Origin: Trichomonas vaginalis G3
Taxonomy: Eukaryota; Parabasalia; Trichomonadida; Trichomonadidae
DNA length: 64,000 nucleotides
Reading direction: 5' to 3'
Assembly (NCBI RefSeq): GCF_026262505.1
Contig: NC_067205.1
Location: forward strand, 1,426,001-1,490,000
Every line of letters starts with the position of its first letter. Position 1 is the stretch's first letter. The notes beneath the pieces were generated by a model. That model was not told where the DNA came from. It was given only the letters and a program-made list of their open reading frames with translations, and did no database searches. This document shows positions 31,002 through 40,727 of the stretch, piece after piece. The translations under genes and the position numbers were made by a program.

Positions 31002-34000
31002 TAAGTGTTTATTCGGAAAGGGTTAAGACGAGCGAGCGAAGCGAGCGAGCAAAGTTTTAGGTGAGCGAGCGAAGCGAGCTACTTGGGTGGAGGTGGGGCA
31101 GGATTTGGTCTAGGTGGATTTGTTGTTGGTGGTTTTCATTCCAATGAGTGTATCATGGATGTGGTGCTAGTCTGTTATCAGACCATACGGACTGATGGAT
31201 GGGAGGTTAATATTATTATCTGTTTGAGGGAGGGTGAGTAATTTTCGTGGTGTCTCTTTTATTTTGGCTTGTGATTCCTAGCACGGAATCCGGTGTTTGG
31301 TACACGTTTCGTACCGAGTGACATCGCTTATGCTCTGCCAATCCTACTATGCTTCTGTTCTTCTCACTCGTCTTATCTCTTCTTAGTTAAGGAATTCGTC
31401 CTCATCGGGTTGGTCTAAGGCTTGTTCTATCGCGTTGTTCTCAGCATCTTCTTCGATGATTTGATCAACAGAGATAGTTTGTTCGGTTGAATTATTTATT
31501 TGTTCGCCTTGGCCATTGTCTTCTTGAGCATTTCCATTGTTGGTTGGTTGCTCTTCAGAGGTTGCCTGTTGGTTCTCCTGACCATGATCTGTGTCGTTAT
31601 TGTTTTCATTGTTGTTTGGTGGGATCGCTGCATTGGGAGCTGTGACTCGTCCTGGGAGGGGACGGCAGCGCATACCGAAGAATTCTGGCACTTTTTCAAA
31701 AACAATGCAAGCACTCGCAGCTATCGCGTGCATCGAAAGTCTCTTGAGTAGCTGTATGTGATCTGCAGGTGAGATTCTCAATGCGTCGAGTTTTGTACGG
31801 AGAGGGATGACTCCTAGTGATGAGACTACGATAATTGAGAGCGTCGTGGTCCAGTTAAATAATCTCTCTGTTTGTTCAGCAAGGCTCTTATACTTGTTAA
31901 CCTTTTTGTCGTATGCCGCGTCAAGAGAGTTGCCAACATTGTTGTCCGTGCCGTAAGGGCATGTGACTTCAATGATCTTGATCATCTTGTTCGCTTCATC
32001 GTAGACAACAAGGTCTGGGAGGAGATCTTTAACTGTGTCGTCGAGCTCTGGGCCTGTTGTTTGGTAGCCGTCACTTGTAATTCTCGCCGAGCATTTGATG
32101 GTTACTCCTGGATAGTGATCGTGAATGAATTGGTAAATGTCATCGCATATGATATTGTGGCGCCATTTGTATAGACTGAAACGGTTTCTGCACATGTTCA
32201 ATGTGTGGAAGAGAGTGCAGGATTGGCATCCGCACAATGGACAATTAGCCAAAACTTCTGGGTTGTGGAAGTGCATGTTTGCTGGGGTTGGAGCTGTGTT
32301 TGTACGGAGAGCAATAGCCGCTGAGTAGAGGTTGTTTGGAACAGCTTGTGGTCTCTTCATGATGTCGTGTGACTCCGCTAGCGCTGCTGGTTCGCAGAAA
32401 GTGTGTGAGTGTGTTTCGTCTTTCTTGAACTCCTCGTACTGCCTCTGTTGGATGACGCGACCGATTAAGGGTGAGATTTGGCCGATGTGTTTCGAGCGGT
32501 ACCAGTCTGTTGCATTTTCTCCTACACCTCTGACTTGTATGCCTCCTTTGTCCCATTCTTTGAATCTGACTTCCAGTTTGTCTGCTGCTTTAGCCGCCTG
32601 TGTGATGAAACAATTTGTGCGTTTGGATCTTTCGTTCTTCTGGACAATTTTGCCGTTTTCCATCTTGATGCCTAAGAAACCATTTTCTTGGTCTTCGACG
32701 ACCTTGCGGAATGACTTCTCTTCTTGAGCCATTGTGTGAAAGAAGGCTTTGGTTTCTGCTTGTTGACTTAACCATAACCTCGCAAATTTAGTGAGAACGA
32801 GCTGAGGCTGGCGAAGTTCCAATTTAACGAGTCCAAAGCCGCCTTTGTTCTTCGGCATGTAGAAAAATGAAACCGGAATGTTTGACGTCGGCGCTTCTTT
32901 GTCGATCAGGCCTCGGATCATCTGATCTGTCGCTTTCAAGTCATTGACTCTGAATACGTTGTGGAACATGTAAAAGTCAAGTTGTGGCAAGATGAAGACT
33001 CTGAGAGCGATAATCTTCTGAGAGAGAGCGAGATGTGACGCGAAGACGACTCTGATCTGTGCTTTGACCTTTTCCAGAATGCCAGTTGCAGCTGCAAATC
33101 TTGATGTCTTTGTTCCAGAGATTGGTATTCCAAGATATGTGATGTTGTCCATGCTCGTCTTGATTGGGATTTCGTCTGGACCAATGCGGAAAGGTTGGAT
33201 TGCAGTGGATGTTTTGGCAAGTGTGACGCATTTCTGTGGTGCAACTTTGAGTTTCGCAATTTTCTGGAATTCATCTACTGTGTTTAAGATTCTTTGCATT
33301 CCTTCATGTGTTGGAGAGATGACTAGAACGTCGTCAGCGTAAGCTTGAATGGCAATTGAATACTGTCCTGCTTTGTCTTGGAATCTGTAACCGTCCTCAA
33401 AGTGTCTCCTCTGGACTGCATATAATAAAGGATCTAAGCAGCAGTTGAAGAGGATTGGACTGAGTGGACAGCCTTGGATGACACCTCTGCGAACCGGAAC
33501 TATCTCGGAGTGTGCATGTCTTGTATAGATAGCCGTTCTTGCTCCTTTGTAGAGGTCCTTGAGCAGATTGATGATCGAATCGGGAACTTTCTTCGCTTCG
33601 AGAGAATCAAAGATCAATTGATGAGGAACTGTGCCGAAAGCGTTCGTGAAATCGATTGCTGTTTGGAACATTTCAGACTGTGTTCTGGTTGATTGGCAAA
33701 GGACTTCGTTCGCGACTGCAATGTGCTCACTCAGTGTTGCTCCGCGAACGAAACCTTTTTGCATTGCGTGGAACATTGGGATCATCTGTAACGCTTTGTT
33801 GACTAAAGTCATGAAGATTCTGTAAGTGCATGACGTGATGCCGATTGGTCTCCAGTTCTTTGCTAACGATGGGTCGTCCTTCTTAAAAAGCATCACTGTC
33901 TTGGAGAGCTTCCAGCAGTCTGGGATGTGACCTGATATGATGATTGATCTGAATAATATACTGAGGAATTTTGCGGCGCTGACTGGGAATAGCATGTAAA

Positions 34001-37000
34001 CTGAGTTCGGAATTCCATCGAGGCCGTGTGCCGATAAATGATTCTTGTTGCGGATTACTTCGATGATCTTCGATTCATTTGTCATGAAGTCGAGGAAGTC
34101 GTTTGCGAAAGCTTGGCCATATCTCTCCGGTAACGCGTAGTCATGATGCAGGAAGTTTTCGTAGCCTTCAGCTTCGTTTGCCCATTGAGGTCCGTAGTAA
34201 TCAAGGTATTCGCTTGGCTTCAATGATTGTTGTGGAACTTTGTCGGCTAAGATTATGTTTCTGAGAGTCTTTGTTGGGTTATCGGCGAAACATGCTTGTA
34301 ACTTCTTCCTTGCATATGGTGATGCATCCTGTGGTGTTCCGAGAATTCGGTTAATGTAATCCATTTTCTTGATGAATTCGTTGTTGTCCTCCATGTTGAC
34401 GATGTTGAGAATACTCTGGTCGGAGATCGGTCCTTGAAATATTTCTTCAATGTTATATTGTTCGAATTTGTTATCTCTGAGATCGTTTTTGATTTTTGCA
34501 ATCATTTCGACGAATTTATTGTGTTCATCGTCTCTCGTGCTGTCTTTGAGGCATCTCGCGTGACTTATGTGTTTGACTACTTTGATGAGAGTTCCTTTTA
34601 TTTCATTGGCTGCTTTTTGAATGCGATCTCTTGTGTCTTCCGATATCCTTGGCGGTGGTGCTGTGTCTTCTCCTGTGTCTTCTCCATTTTCTGCTGTCAT
34701 AAACTTTGGTTCGCTGTGGTTATTGGTGTAGATCATTTCTCTCAAGGCGGCATTGCATTTTAGTGTCAAGTAATCTACCTTGATTTTGTCTGCTTCTGTA
34801 TTTCCTGTAGCTGCGTATCTTGTGGCTAATGGAGTGAGTTTCTTGTTGAAAAGTTCTCCTCCTCCTTTCAATAGTTTTAATCGGACGAGTGATGTCATTT
34901 TCGGTGTAACGCAGCCTCTCTCTTCTGCTTGTTGGAGTTCTGGAATGTTTCTTCTTGCCTCGGCGATGATGGCTACCTCTTCCTCTTCTGTTGCTGGTGG
35001 ATTGATGATGACGGCATGAACCGCTTCATCTTCTGTCTCTGTTGTGTTATTTGGCGGGTCGAGGGCATCTGCTTCTTCGTTGTTTCCGTTGTCTTCTTGG
35101 TTCTCGTTGTTCTCTTCATTGTTGTCAGCATTAATTATCTGTTGTACTGGAGTGTTGTCTACTTGCTCTGCTCTTTCTCTTGCTCTCTCGGCATGTAATG
35201 CGTCGAGTTCTTCTTTGGTAATCCAGCAGTATGTAGCATCAGTGTGCGCGATTTCTCCGTCTACTCCTGCTGTTGTAGACTTATGTTTCTTCTTTAGATG
35301 TTCTTTGATGTCGCTCAATTCTGTTACATATGTGTTGCATCCTGCTTCTGGACATTTGCGACAAGCGTGTTCTTTGATGTCTTTGAGTGTCGGGTAGACG
35401 ATTCCTTTTGGTCGGTTGACTCCTTCTATGACAATACCCCAAAAGAAGCCGTATCTCTCGATGTATACGTTCTTGGCGTGTTTCTTCGTTTTCATGTGGT
35501 CCATGAGTTTTGATCTGTCGTTGTTCGTGTATGAGCAGTCTGCATAAGGGCATTTGAATACGTGCGTATCAAGGTCGATGTTTCCGTTTTCATCTTTGTA
35601 GACAAACGTGCCTGTGCCATAGGCTTGGGCCAAAAATTCAACCCAGATGTCTATGGTGTGAACCTTTGGGTCAAAGCTCGTTTTCGCGATTTCTCCTTTG
35701 AAGTGGTCGCAAAGTTTTCTCAGTGATTCGAATGCCTTGTCTTCGTGTCCTTCGTATGATTCAAGTGGGCATCTAAGACCTGGTTTTGGTAATTTCCCTT
35801 CTTCTACTAGGAAATATACAAAGATTGGTGTATCTTCGGCGATAACCTCTTTGTTGACTCTGTAGTCTTTAATCGTTGTGTAGAAACGTTCTAAGTCTTC
35901 AAGTGTTTTGATGTTCGTTAAGTAGTCTTCACATTGTATTAAAAATTCTGTAAGTTTTTCGGCTGAGTTAATGTATCTTCCATTGTTGTTCTGGCTGTTC
36001 GTTGTATCATGTTCTTCTGCGTTGGCTAGAGCTCCTTCGACAAAATCTGGGCTGTAATCGATGTCTTTATCAGCAATTAGTTCCTTATTGTTCAGTGATT
36101 TAATCGGGATATTGTGTGCGCTGAAATCTCTTAAAAGTAGAGTCAGAATTCCGAGATCTCCTTTTGGTGGTTCATCCATGCATGGTACAAACCTGAGTTG
36201 ACAGGTGTCTGTGATGATTATGGATGGTTTCCGATCTGTTCCTGGTGGACTTGGAGGGAATGCTTCTTCAATTGTTTCTATGGCTTCTCTTCCTACGATA
36301 AGTCTGAATCTGTTTGTTTCTTCAAGTGTGTCAAAAATTGCGACTTGTGTTTCTGGAAATAAATTTTGTACTGTTGGTTTGTCGATAGTTTTGTAAAGGC
36401 GTAAAATGTCGTTGAAAAAGAAAGATATATCTGGTGATAATTTTTCTGTGAGATGTGAAATCATATGGATGGCATGATCTTCTGCTTCGGTGAATAACTC
36501 GTCGCAATACGAGCATCTGTATTTTAGAGGGTTAAGTTCTTCGATGCCTGTCTTGTCTATTTTGATGGCCGTTATTCTTCTAAATGTGTCTTCTGTTGTT
36601 TCAAATGTATTGATCATGGGGTCAGTGTTATGGTGCTCTCTGATGTGTTCAACCATTCTTTCACAATTGTCACAATGGAAATTACAGCCATCAGCGTTAC
36701 AGTGGAACGGTTCTGTACTCAAGTCACGGTCTTCAGGTGAGAACATGGATGCGACTAACAAACTGATGGGCAATGATGCGATGGATTGGCTAAATAATTT
36801 TTCCGAAATCCAGTAATTCTCTATTTCTTTCGGGTAATCTAATCTGAACTCCATCTTCGATAGGCTCCTGATTAAGTCGGAGTAATTTTCTGGATTCAAC
36901 GCTGCAATATTTTTCAAAACGATATCTAAATTTTGTTCCTCAGGCTTCAAAATCGTTTTCGCGGTTGGCGTGAAACTGTCTGTTATAGCTGTGTTGCCAC

Positions 37001-37028
37001 AGTACACGTACGATTGCAGTGGAAGCTT
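31002..37028 (-). mobile_element. RLE-type LINE (R2/NeSL group) inserted in a tRNA-Pro gene
   Basis: About 6.03 kb lie between the two parts of a tRNA-Pro(UGG) gene. On the minus strand the element begins directly after the 5' T-stem strand and ends before T-loop C56, so it sits in the B box. No target duplication is evident and perhaps 2-5 target bases are missing. It has almost no 5' UTR, one 1.9-kb-codon frame and a ~380-nt 3' UTR. That UTR contains two direct copies of GAGCGAGCGAAGCGAGC (about 31030-31050 and 31063-31079). There is no poly(A) tail. RNA-gene targets are typical of R2-like LINEs (R2 in 28S rDNA; NeSL-1, CRE and SLACS in spliced-leader genes), so a tRNA target fits the group. 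The frame is open throughout, suggesting a young insertion. Confidence 0.85.
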
Positions 37029-37061
37029 CTCGGGACCTCCTGTACCCAAAACAGGAATCAT
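31383..37061 (-). CDS. LINE polyprotein: zinc fingers, reverse transcriptase, restriction-like endonuclease
   Basis: 1892 residues. N-terminal C2H2 fingers lie at ~121-144 (C-x4-C-x12-H-x3-H), 183-203, 504-528 and 570-593, as used by R2-like proteins to recognise their target. An acidic linker (~635-695) follows. The reverse transcriptase spans ~1005-1300, with AIDFTNAFGTV (Asp1137) and the catalytic AYADD at 1240-1244. A CCHC motif (C1607-x2-C1610-x8-H-x4-C1624) precedes a PD-(D/E)xK-type nuclease at ~1682-1720 (PDLVVYDEA...IIEVTCPYG). The tail is Asn/Gln/Glu-rich. No Ulp1-type protease of the kind some NeSL elements carry is recognised. The only ATG before residue 70 lies in the D loop of the interrupted tRNA, and residues 1-11 (MIPVLGTGGPE) are coded by tRNA sequence. 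The frame is uninterrupted and all catalytic motifs are present. Confidence 0.9.
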   Translation of the reverse strand: MIPVLGTGGPEKLPLQSYVYCGNTAITDSFTPTAKTILKPEEQNLDIVLKNIAALNPENYSDLIRSLSKMEFRLDYPKEIENYWISEKLFSQSIASLPISLLVASMFSPEDRDLSTEPFHCNADGCNFHCDNCERMVEHIREHHNTDPMINTFETTEDTFRRITAIKIDKTGIEELNPLKYRCSYCDELFTEAEDHAIHMISHLTEKLSPDISFFFNDILRLYKTIDKPTVQNLFPETQVAIFDTLEETNRFRLIVGREAIETIEEAFPPSPPGTDRKPSIIITDTCQLRFVPCMDEPPKGDLGILTLLLRDFSAHNIPIKSLNNKELIADKDIDYSPDFVEGALANAEEHDTTNSQNNNGRYINSAEKLTEFLIQCEDYLTNIKTLEDLERFYTTIKDYRVNKEVIAEDTPIFVYFLVEEGKLPKPGLRCPLESYEGHEDKAFESLRKLCDHFKGEIAKTSFDPKVHTIDIWVEFLAQAYGTGTFVYKDENGNIDLDTHVFKCPYADCSYTNNDRSKLMDHMKTKKHAKNVYIERYGFFWGIVIEGVNRPKGIVYPTLKDIKEHACRKCPEAGCNTYVTELSDIKEHLKKKHKSTTAGVDGEIAHTDATYCWITKEELDALHAERARERAEQVDNTPVQQIINADNNEENNENQEDNGNNEEADALDPPNNTTETEDEAVHAVIINPPATEEEEVAIIAEARRNIPELQQAEERGCVTPKMTSLVRLKLLKGGGELFNKKLTPLATRYAATGNTEADKIKVDYLTLKCNAALREMIYTNNHSEPKFMTAENGEDTGEDTAPPPRISEDTRDRIQKAANEIKGTLIKVVKHISHARCLKDSTRDDEHNKFVEMIAKIKNDLRDNKFEQYNIEEIFQGPISDQSILNIVNMEDNNEFIKKMDYINRILGTPQDASPYARKKLQACFADNPTKTLRNIILADKVPQQSLKPSEYLDYYGPQWANEAEGYENFLHHDYALPERYGQAFANDFLDFMTNESKIIEVIRNKNHLSAHGLDGIPNSVYMLFPVSAAKFLSILFRSIIISGHIPDCWKLSKTVMLFKKDDPSLAKNWRPIGITSCTYRIFMTLVNKALQMIPMFHAMQKGFVRGATLSEHIAVANEVLCQSTRTQSEMFQTAIDFTNAFGTVPHQLIFDSLEAKKVPDSIINLLKDLYKGARTAIYTRHAHSEIVPVRRGVIQGCPLSPILFNCCLDPLLYAVQRRHFEDGYRFQDKAGQYSIAIQAYADDVLVISPTHEGMQRILNTVDEFQKIAKLKVAPQKCVTLAKTSTAIQPFRIGPDEIPIKTSMDNITYLGIPISGTKTSRFAAATGILEKVKAQIRVVFASHLALSQKIIALRVFILPQLDFYMFHNVFRVNDLKATDQMIRGLIDKEAPTSNIPVSFFYMPKNKGGFGLVKLELRQPQLVLTKFARLWLSQQAETKAFFHTMAQEEKSFRKVVEDQENGFLGIKMENGKIVQKNERSKRTNCFITQAAKAADKLEVRFKEWDKGGIQVRGVGENATDWYRSKHIGQISPLIGRVIQQRQYEEFKKDETHSHTFCEPAALAESHDIMKRPQAVPNNLYSAAIALRTNTAPTPANMHFHNPEVLANCPLCGCQSCTLFHTLNMCRNRFSLYKWRHNIICDDIYQFIHDHYPGVTIKCSARITSDGYQTTGPELDDTVKDLLPDLVVYDEANKMIKIIEVTCPYGTDNNVGNSLDAAYDKKVNKYKSLAEQTERLFNWTTTLSIIVVSSLGVIPLRTKLDALRISPADHIQLLKRLSMHAIAASACIVFEKVPEFFGMRCRPLPGRVTAPNAAIPPNNNENNNDTDHGQENQQATSEEQPTNNGNAQEDNGQGEQINNSTEQTISVDQIIEEDAENNAIEQALDQPDEDEFLN

Positions 37062-37080
37062 ACCACTAGACTACTCACCC
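37029..37080 (-). tRNA. 5' part of tRNA-Pro(UGG), separated by a LINE insertion
   Basis: The minus strand reads acceptor GGGTGAG, T8 A9, D arm GTCTAGTGGTATGAT, T26, anticodon stem CCTGT/ACAGG closing loop TTTGGGT (anticodon TGG, proline), variable loop AGGTC and T-stem CCGAG. The A box TAGTCTAGTGG fits TRGYNNARNNG. The rest of the T arm and the acceptor strand lie at 30984-31001. The B box is destroyed, so the gene cannot give a normal tRNA. CCGAG against the distant CCCGG has one mismatch at position 52, where element sequence may begin. Confidence 0.88.
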
Positions 37081-37229
37081 GCTGCACACTTAATTTTTAA
37101 ATACCAGTATATCCAATTAAAACCCCAAATTCACTTCATTTTTAAAATTTTCTTGAACAAAACATTTGAAAAATCAATGAATATTACTCGAAATACAAAC
37201 AATTGTTTATATGGAAAATCAACACAGCA

Positions 37230-38516
37230 TTATTGTCCATTAAAAGAGAAACCTTCGAATTCTTTGTTGCAAGACAAAGGAGAACCAACACTATCTGTTG
37301 GTGTTTCTTGTGTAAACTCTGTAGAGAAGTTAACTGGATCAGTTCTTCTTAGAGAAATCGGTACAAATATTGGTTTTACCTTTTTCTGGAGATAATCATC
37401 GAAATCACGTCCTTGGAAGAATGGATGACTCTTAATTTGCTCAAATCCGAATCTTTCACTCGGATTCTTCTGAAGTAATCCAAGAATTAAAGACTGTGCG
37501 TCAGGATTTGCGTTTCTAGGGAAAGAAACACGGCACGTAGCGATCATCATCAACAGCACACTCTTATTTTCATTAACAAACGGTTGAACGCCGAACAGCA
37601 TCTCGTACATCAGAATTCCAAGAGACCACCAGTCAACTGCTGGTCCGTAGCGTGTATGAGTGATTATTTCCGGTGCCATGTAGTTAGGAGACCCGCATAA
37701 TGTCGATGTTGTGTCTTCTTCCATCTCTTTTGACAAACCAAAATCCGTAATTTTCACGTGGCCTTCAGAATCGAGGAGAATGTTCTCGGGTTTGATATCT
37801 CTGTATATAATGTTATTGTCGTGTAGATATTCGATAGCTAAAGCAAGCTCAGCAACATAGATTCTGACGTCATGTATGTGAAACGCTCCTTTTCTTTCGA
37901 GATGGAAGAATAGTTCGCCTCCAGGAGCGTACTCCATCGCGAAATATAGTTTTGTCGGTGTCTGAAATGTTGTTTTAAGGGAAACAATGAAAGGATGATG
38001 AACTCGGACTAATACATTCCTTTCTGTAAGAGCATTTTGAACTTTATCGCTATTGACTAACATCTTCTTGTGTATTGTCTTGATTGCGTATAGTTCTTTT
38101 GTTGTATTTTCTTCACAAAGCATAACTTTTCCGTAATAACCGCGGCCGAGGACGGATATGATTCTGAAATCAGCCATACTCATTCCGACTCTATTCATTG
38201 TAGCACCGATGATTAAAAATGCCCATTTGTTGAAAACAGGTTCATCTGGAGAAGAAAGTGTGATAACTTCGTTCTTGTCAGTGATAATATGTATGCGTGG
38301 TGGTGGTTTTTTGTCGTCAATTTCTACTTTAACGTCTCCTGTTAGTGAAACGAAATTTTCGTAATCTTCGCCTTGTGATTTTTGAATCATGAGTTTGTTC
38401 TCTGTTAATATGCAGTATCTCCTGTGCCACAACGAGTTTTCGGGATCTTTCTTATGCAACCATCCTTCAATTGTTGTGTTCATTTTGAACAGAAAATTCA
38501 ATTGTTCAAATTTCAT
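37230..38516 (-). CDS. AKT/PKB-like AGC kinase with PH domain
   Basis: 428 residues. A PH domain (~16-105; TIEGWLHKKDPENSLWHRRY) binds phosphoinositides in this family. The kinase domain (~118-377) has LGRGYYGKV (124-130), Lys146 in AIK, YRDIKPEN (238-245; HRD became YRD as in AGC kinases), DFGLSK (258-263) and TLCGSPNYMAPE (activation loop and APE). The C-tail ends with the hydrophobic motif FEGFSF (420-425), where Ser424 is the usual phosphosite. All catalytic residues are present, so it should be an active Ser/Thr kinase of PI3K signalling. The first ATG is at 38516. A second at 38483 (MNTTIEGW) sits right before the PH domain and reads TTCAAAATG; either may be used. The stop lies only ~150 bp from the interrupted tRNA-Pro gene. 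Confidence 0.88.
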   Translation of the reverse strand: MKFEQLNFLFKMNTTIEGWLHKKDPENSLWHRRYCILTENKLMIQKSQGEDYENFVSLTGDVKVEIDDKKPPPRIHIITDKNEVITLSSPDEPVFNKWAFLIIGATMNRVGMSMADFRIISVLGRGYYGKVMLCEENTTKELYAIKTIHKKMLVNSDKVQNALTERNVLVRVHHPFIVSLKTTFQTPTKLYFAMEYAPGGELFFHLERKGAFHIHDVRIYVAELALAIEYLHDNNIIYRDIKPENILLDSEGHVKITDFGLSKEMEEDTTSTLCGSPNYMAPEIITHTRYGPAVDWWSLGILMYEMLFGVQPFVNENKSVLLMMIATCRVSFPRNANPDAQSLILGLLQKNPSERFGFEQIKSHPFFQGRDFDDYLQKKVKPIFVPISLRRTDPVNFSTEFTQETPTDSVGSPLSCNKEFEGFSFNGQ

Positions 38517-39711
38517 GAATTTTGGAATCGTAAAAGATATTTGTTGCTATGTATATTTTAATGTGTCACAACAAAATTGGGGAATTTCGATAATCGTTTC
38601 AATCAGAAAAAAGATGATCCATAGTTTTTCTTATAAGCGCAACATATGTTTGAACATTTACTATAACATAAGAAAAGCACTAAAATATTGATGGAATAAG
38701 CCACTCGTTTTTAGTTAATATTTCTTCCGTGTAAACCTATTAATTACCTCAATTTTTAAATACCGCACGTAATGTTTATAGAAGTGTTGAAAATGAAAGG
38801 TTTGGCTTCTGTAATCTTATGCATTTTGACTAAACATAAGTTTTAAATAGTGTATCTCTAGTTTCTCTGCAAGATTTGTCAATTTGTTTTGCATATCTCG
38901 ATTTTTGCACCGAATTGTTTATAAATTGAATTAAATTTGTATTTGCTTACTTGATTCGAAGAGTTTGATACTTTACAAATAATTTTAAAATATCGCTACT
39001 GACATTGGTTATTGGGAAAATATGGACTATATATCGTGTGTATGAGGGGAAAATCTTATCAATAAGAGAAAAATGATAAACAAAATAATTTTGATAATGA
39101 AATGTAATGAGTAGAGGCCTTAAAATATAATAGTGTAGTTATATATGTCCTCCTGTTATTTTCTTTCGCTGTTCTGTTATCCAAATGACATACGCGGTCA
39201 ATTTTGATAATCTTCGTAATAAACTTTTGGCATCTAATCTTTAAAATTTTCATGATTTGTGTGTATCTTAAGATTTGGAGCTAAATAAAGTAAATTAACT
39301 TTAAGATTGAATTTTCAGATATTCTCAATTGTAAAAAATGTCATTTAGCAAAAATGAATGATGTACGAATTTAGTTGTACAATTAAAATTCAACAAGAAT
39401 TTAAAAGTGTATTTTTTTTAAGTGACCAACTTATTTTTTTCGAAAACAAACGGAATACGAATAACATGAACAATATCGCTTTTTATAATCGATATAAAAG
39501 CTTTATATTTACATCAGTTATATAGATCATTCAATTTTTTATTCATATCGGATATTGAATACTCAATTTTGAAAGAATATTCAAAAATTGATTATAAAAT
39601 CAGAGAATTTAGAACGAAATATATGAAAAGATAAATAATTACAGTAAAATATAAAAAATAACATCACAAAATTGAATTAACTTCAGAAAAATATAGCGTA
39701 AAATTAATCTT
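38517..39711. other. 1.2-kb divergent intergenic region
   Basis: AT-rich DNA between two divergently transcribed kinase genes. Nothing but short open frames of noise composition; no repeat is recognised. The plus-strand gene's Inr lies at its right end. Confidence 0.4.
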
Positions 39712-39716
39712 TCATT
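39712..39716 (+). promoter_or_regulatory. Initiator TCATT of the interrupted kinase gene
   Basis: TCATT with +1 adenine at 39714, 9 nt before the ATG at 39723. It fits the trichomonad Inr and implies the promoter is still intact despite the stop in the gene. Confidence 0.55.
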
Positions 39717-39722
39717 AATCAT

Positions 39723-40727
39723 ATGAATTGCTTGTCTGAAACAATTACCAAAACACCAAAATATATAGGCAAGTATAAGGTATTAAATGTCATTGGAAAG
39801 GGCGGATTCGCAACAATGTTTTTAGCAGAAAATCCTTCGACCACAGAAAGAGTAGCAATAAAAAGAGTAAACAGACATGAAATAACAAAACAACACTTTC
39901 TATTTTAACTTGAAAACGAACTACGAATCGCATCACGGTTAGATCACCCCAATATTGTCAAAGTTTATGAAATTATCTATGAAGATGATGTTATTAATAT
40001 TGTAATGGAATATATGTTAAATGGAGATCTTCAATCAATGCTCGAAGCTGACGTTCATTTTACATTTGAAGAGCAATTAAGATTTGCGTTCCATATTCTA
40101 CAGGCATTGTATTATCTCCATTCGCGCGGTATTTCTCATAGAGATTTAAAACCTGAAAATATCTTATTTGATCAAAATTTCAATCCAAAAATTGCAGATT
40201 TCGGTCTATCCAGAGAGAATTCATCCAATTTATGTACATTTTGCGGATCACCTGCATTTATGGCCCCTGAAGTCATTCAAGAAACCGAATACGATGGACG
40301 AAAAGCAGATATGTGGGCTTTTGGTGTCACATTAAATATTTTGGTATCAAGAAGATACCCTTGGAAAAATATTTCCAATGAAATGCAATTCATTCATGCA
40401 ATAAAGCATAATAAACTTGAAATTGAGATAGATCAGCATGCAATCATTGGAGATTTACTAACAAATTCGTTAGTAATTGATCCAAATGCCCGTGCAACAA
40501 GTTCTTATCTTTTAGATCTGATTGCGAACAGACAAAAGAACAAATGTTTCATCAGTAAGTTAGATTTCCAAAGAAAAGAATATCAGGGCCAATTTCTTCC
40601 ACCATTGTATATTAAGAATAACATGTCGTCATTCTTTAACAATAACAATGGTATTGGAAAACGGCTGAAGAAATATAATCTAGTTGTTAGAAAAAGAGTT
40701 GTAGAAAGTTGTATGAATTACAAATAA
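39723..40727 (+). pseudogene. CAMK/AMPK-like protein kinase with one in-frame stop
   Basis: A single frame of 335 codons codes for a complete kinase domain except for a TAA at 39906-39908, just after the VAIK segment. Before it: GKGGFATMFLAEN (Gly loop) and RVAIKRVNRHEI. After it: LENELRIASRLDHPNIVK (helix C), VMEYMLNGDL (hinge), HRDLKPENILFD, DFGLS, FCGSPAFMAPEV and DMWAFGVTLNIL. All catalytic residues survive, so the damage is recent or the stop is strain-specific. It could also be an assembly error (TTA to TAA). A protein starting at the internal ATG at 40005 would lack the Gly loop and catalytic Lys. The family resembles the many CAMK-like kinases of trichomonads. The C-tail (~275-335) is basic and unrecognised. 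Confidence 0.8.

Noticed and set aside
31496-36816. Many plus-strand and off-frame open stretches of 60-130 codons
   Set aside because: They are shadows of the long LINE frame, with composition typical of antisense of coding DNA and no domains.
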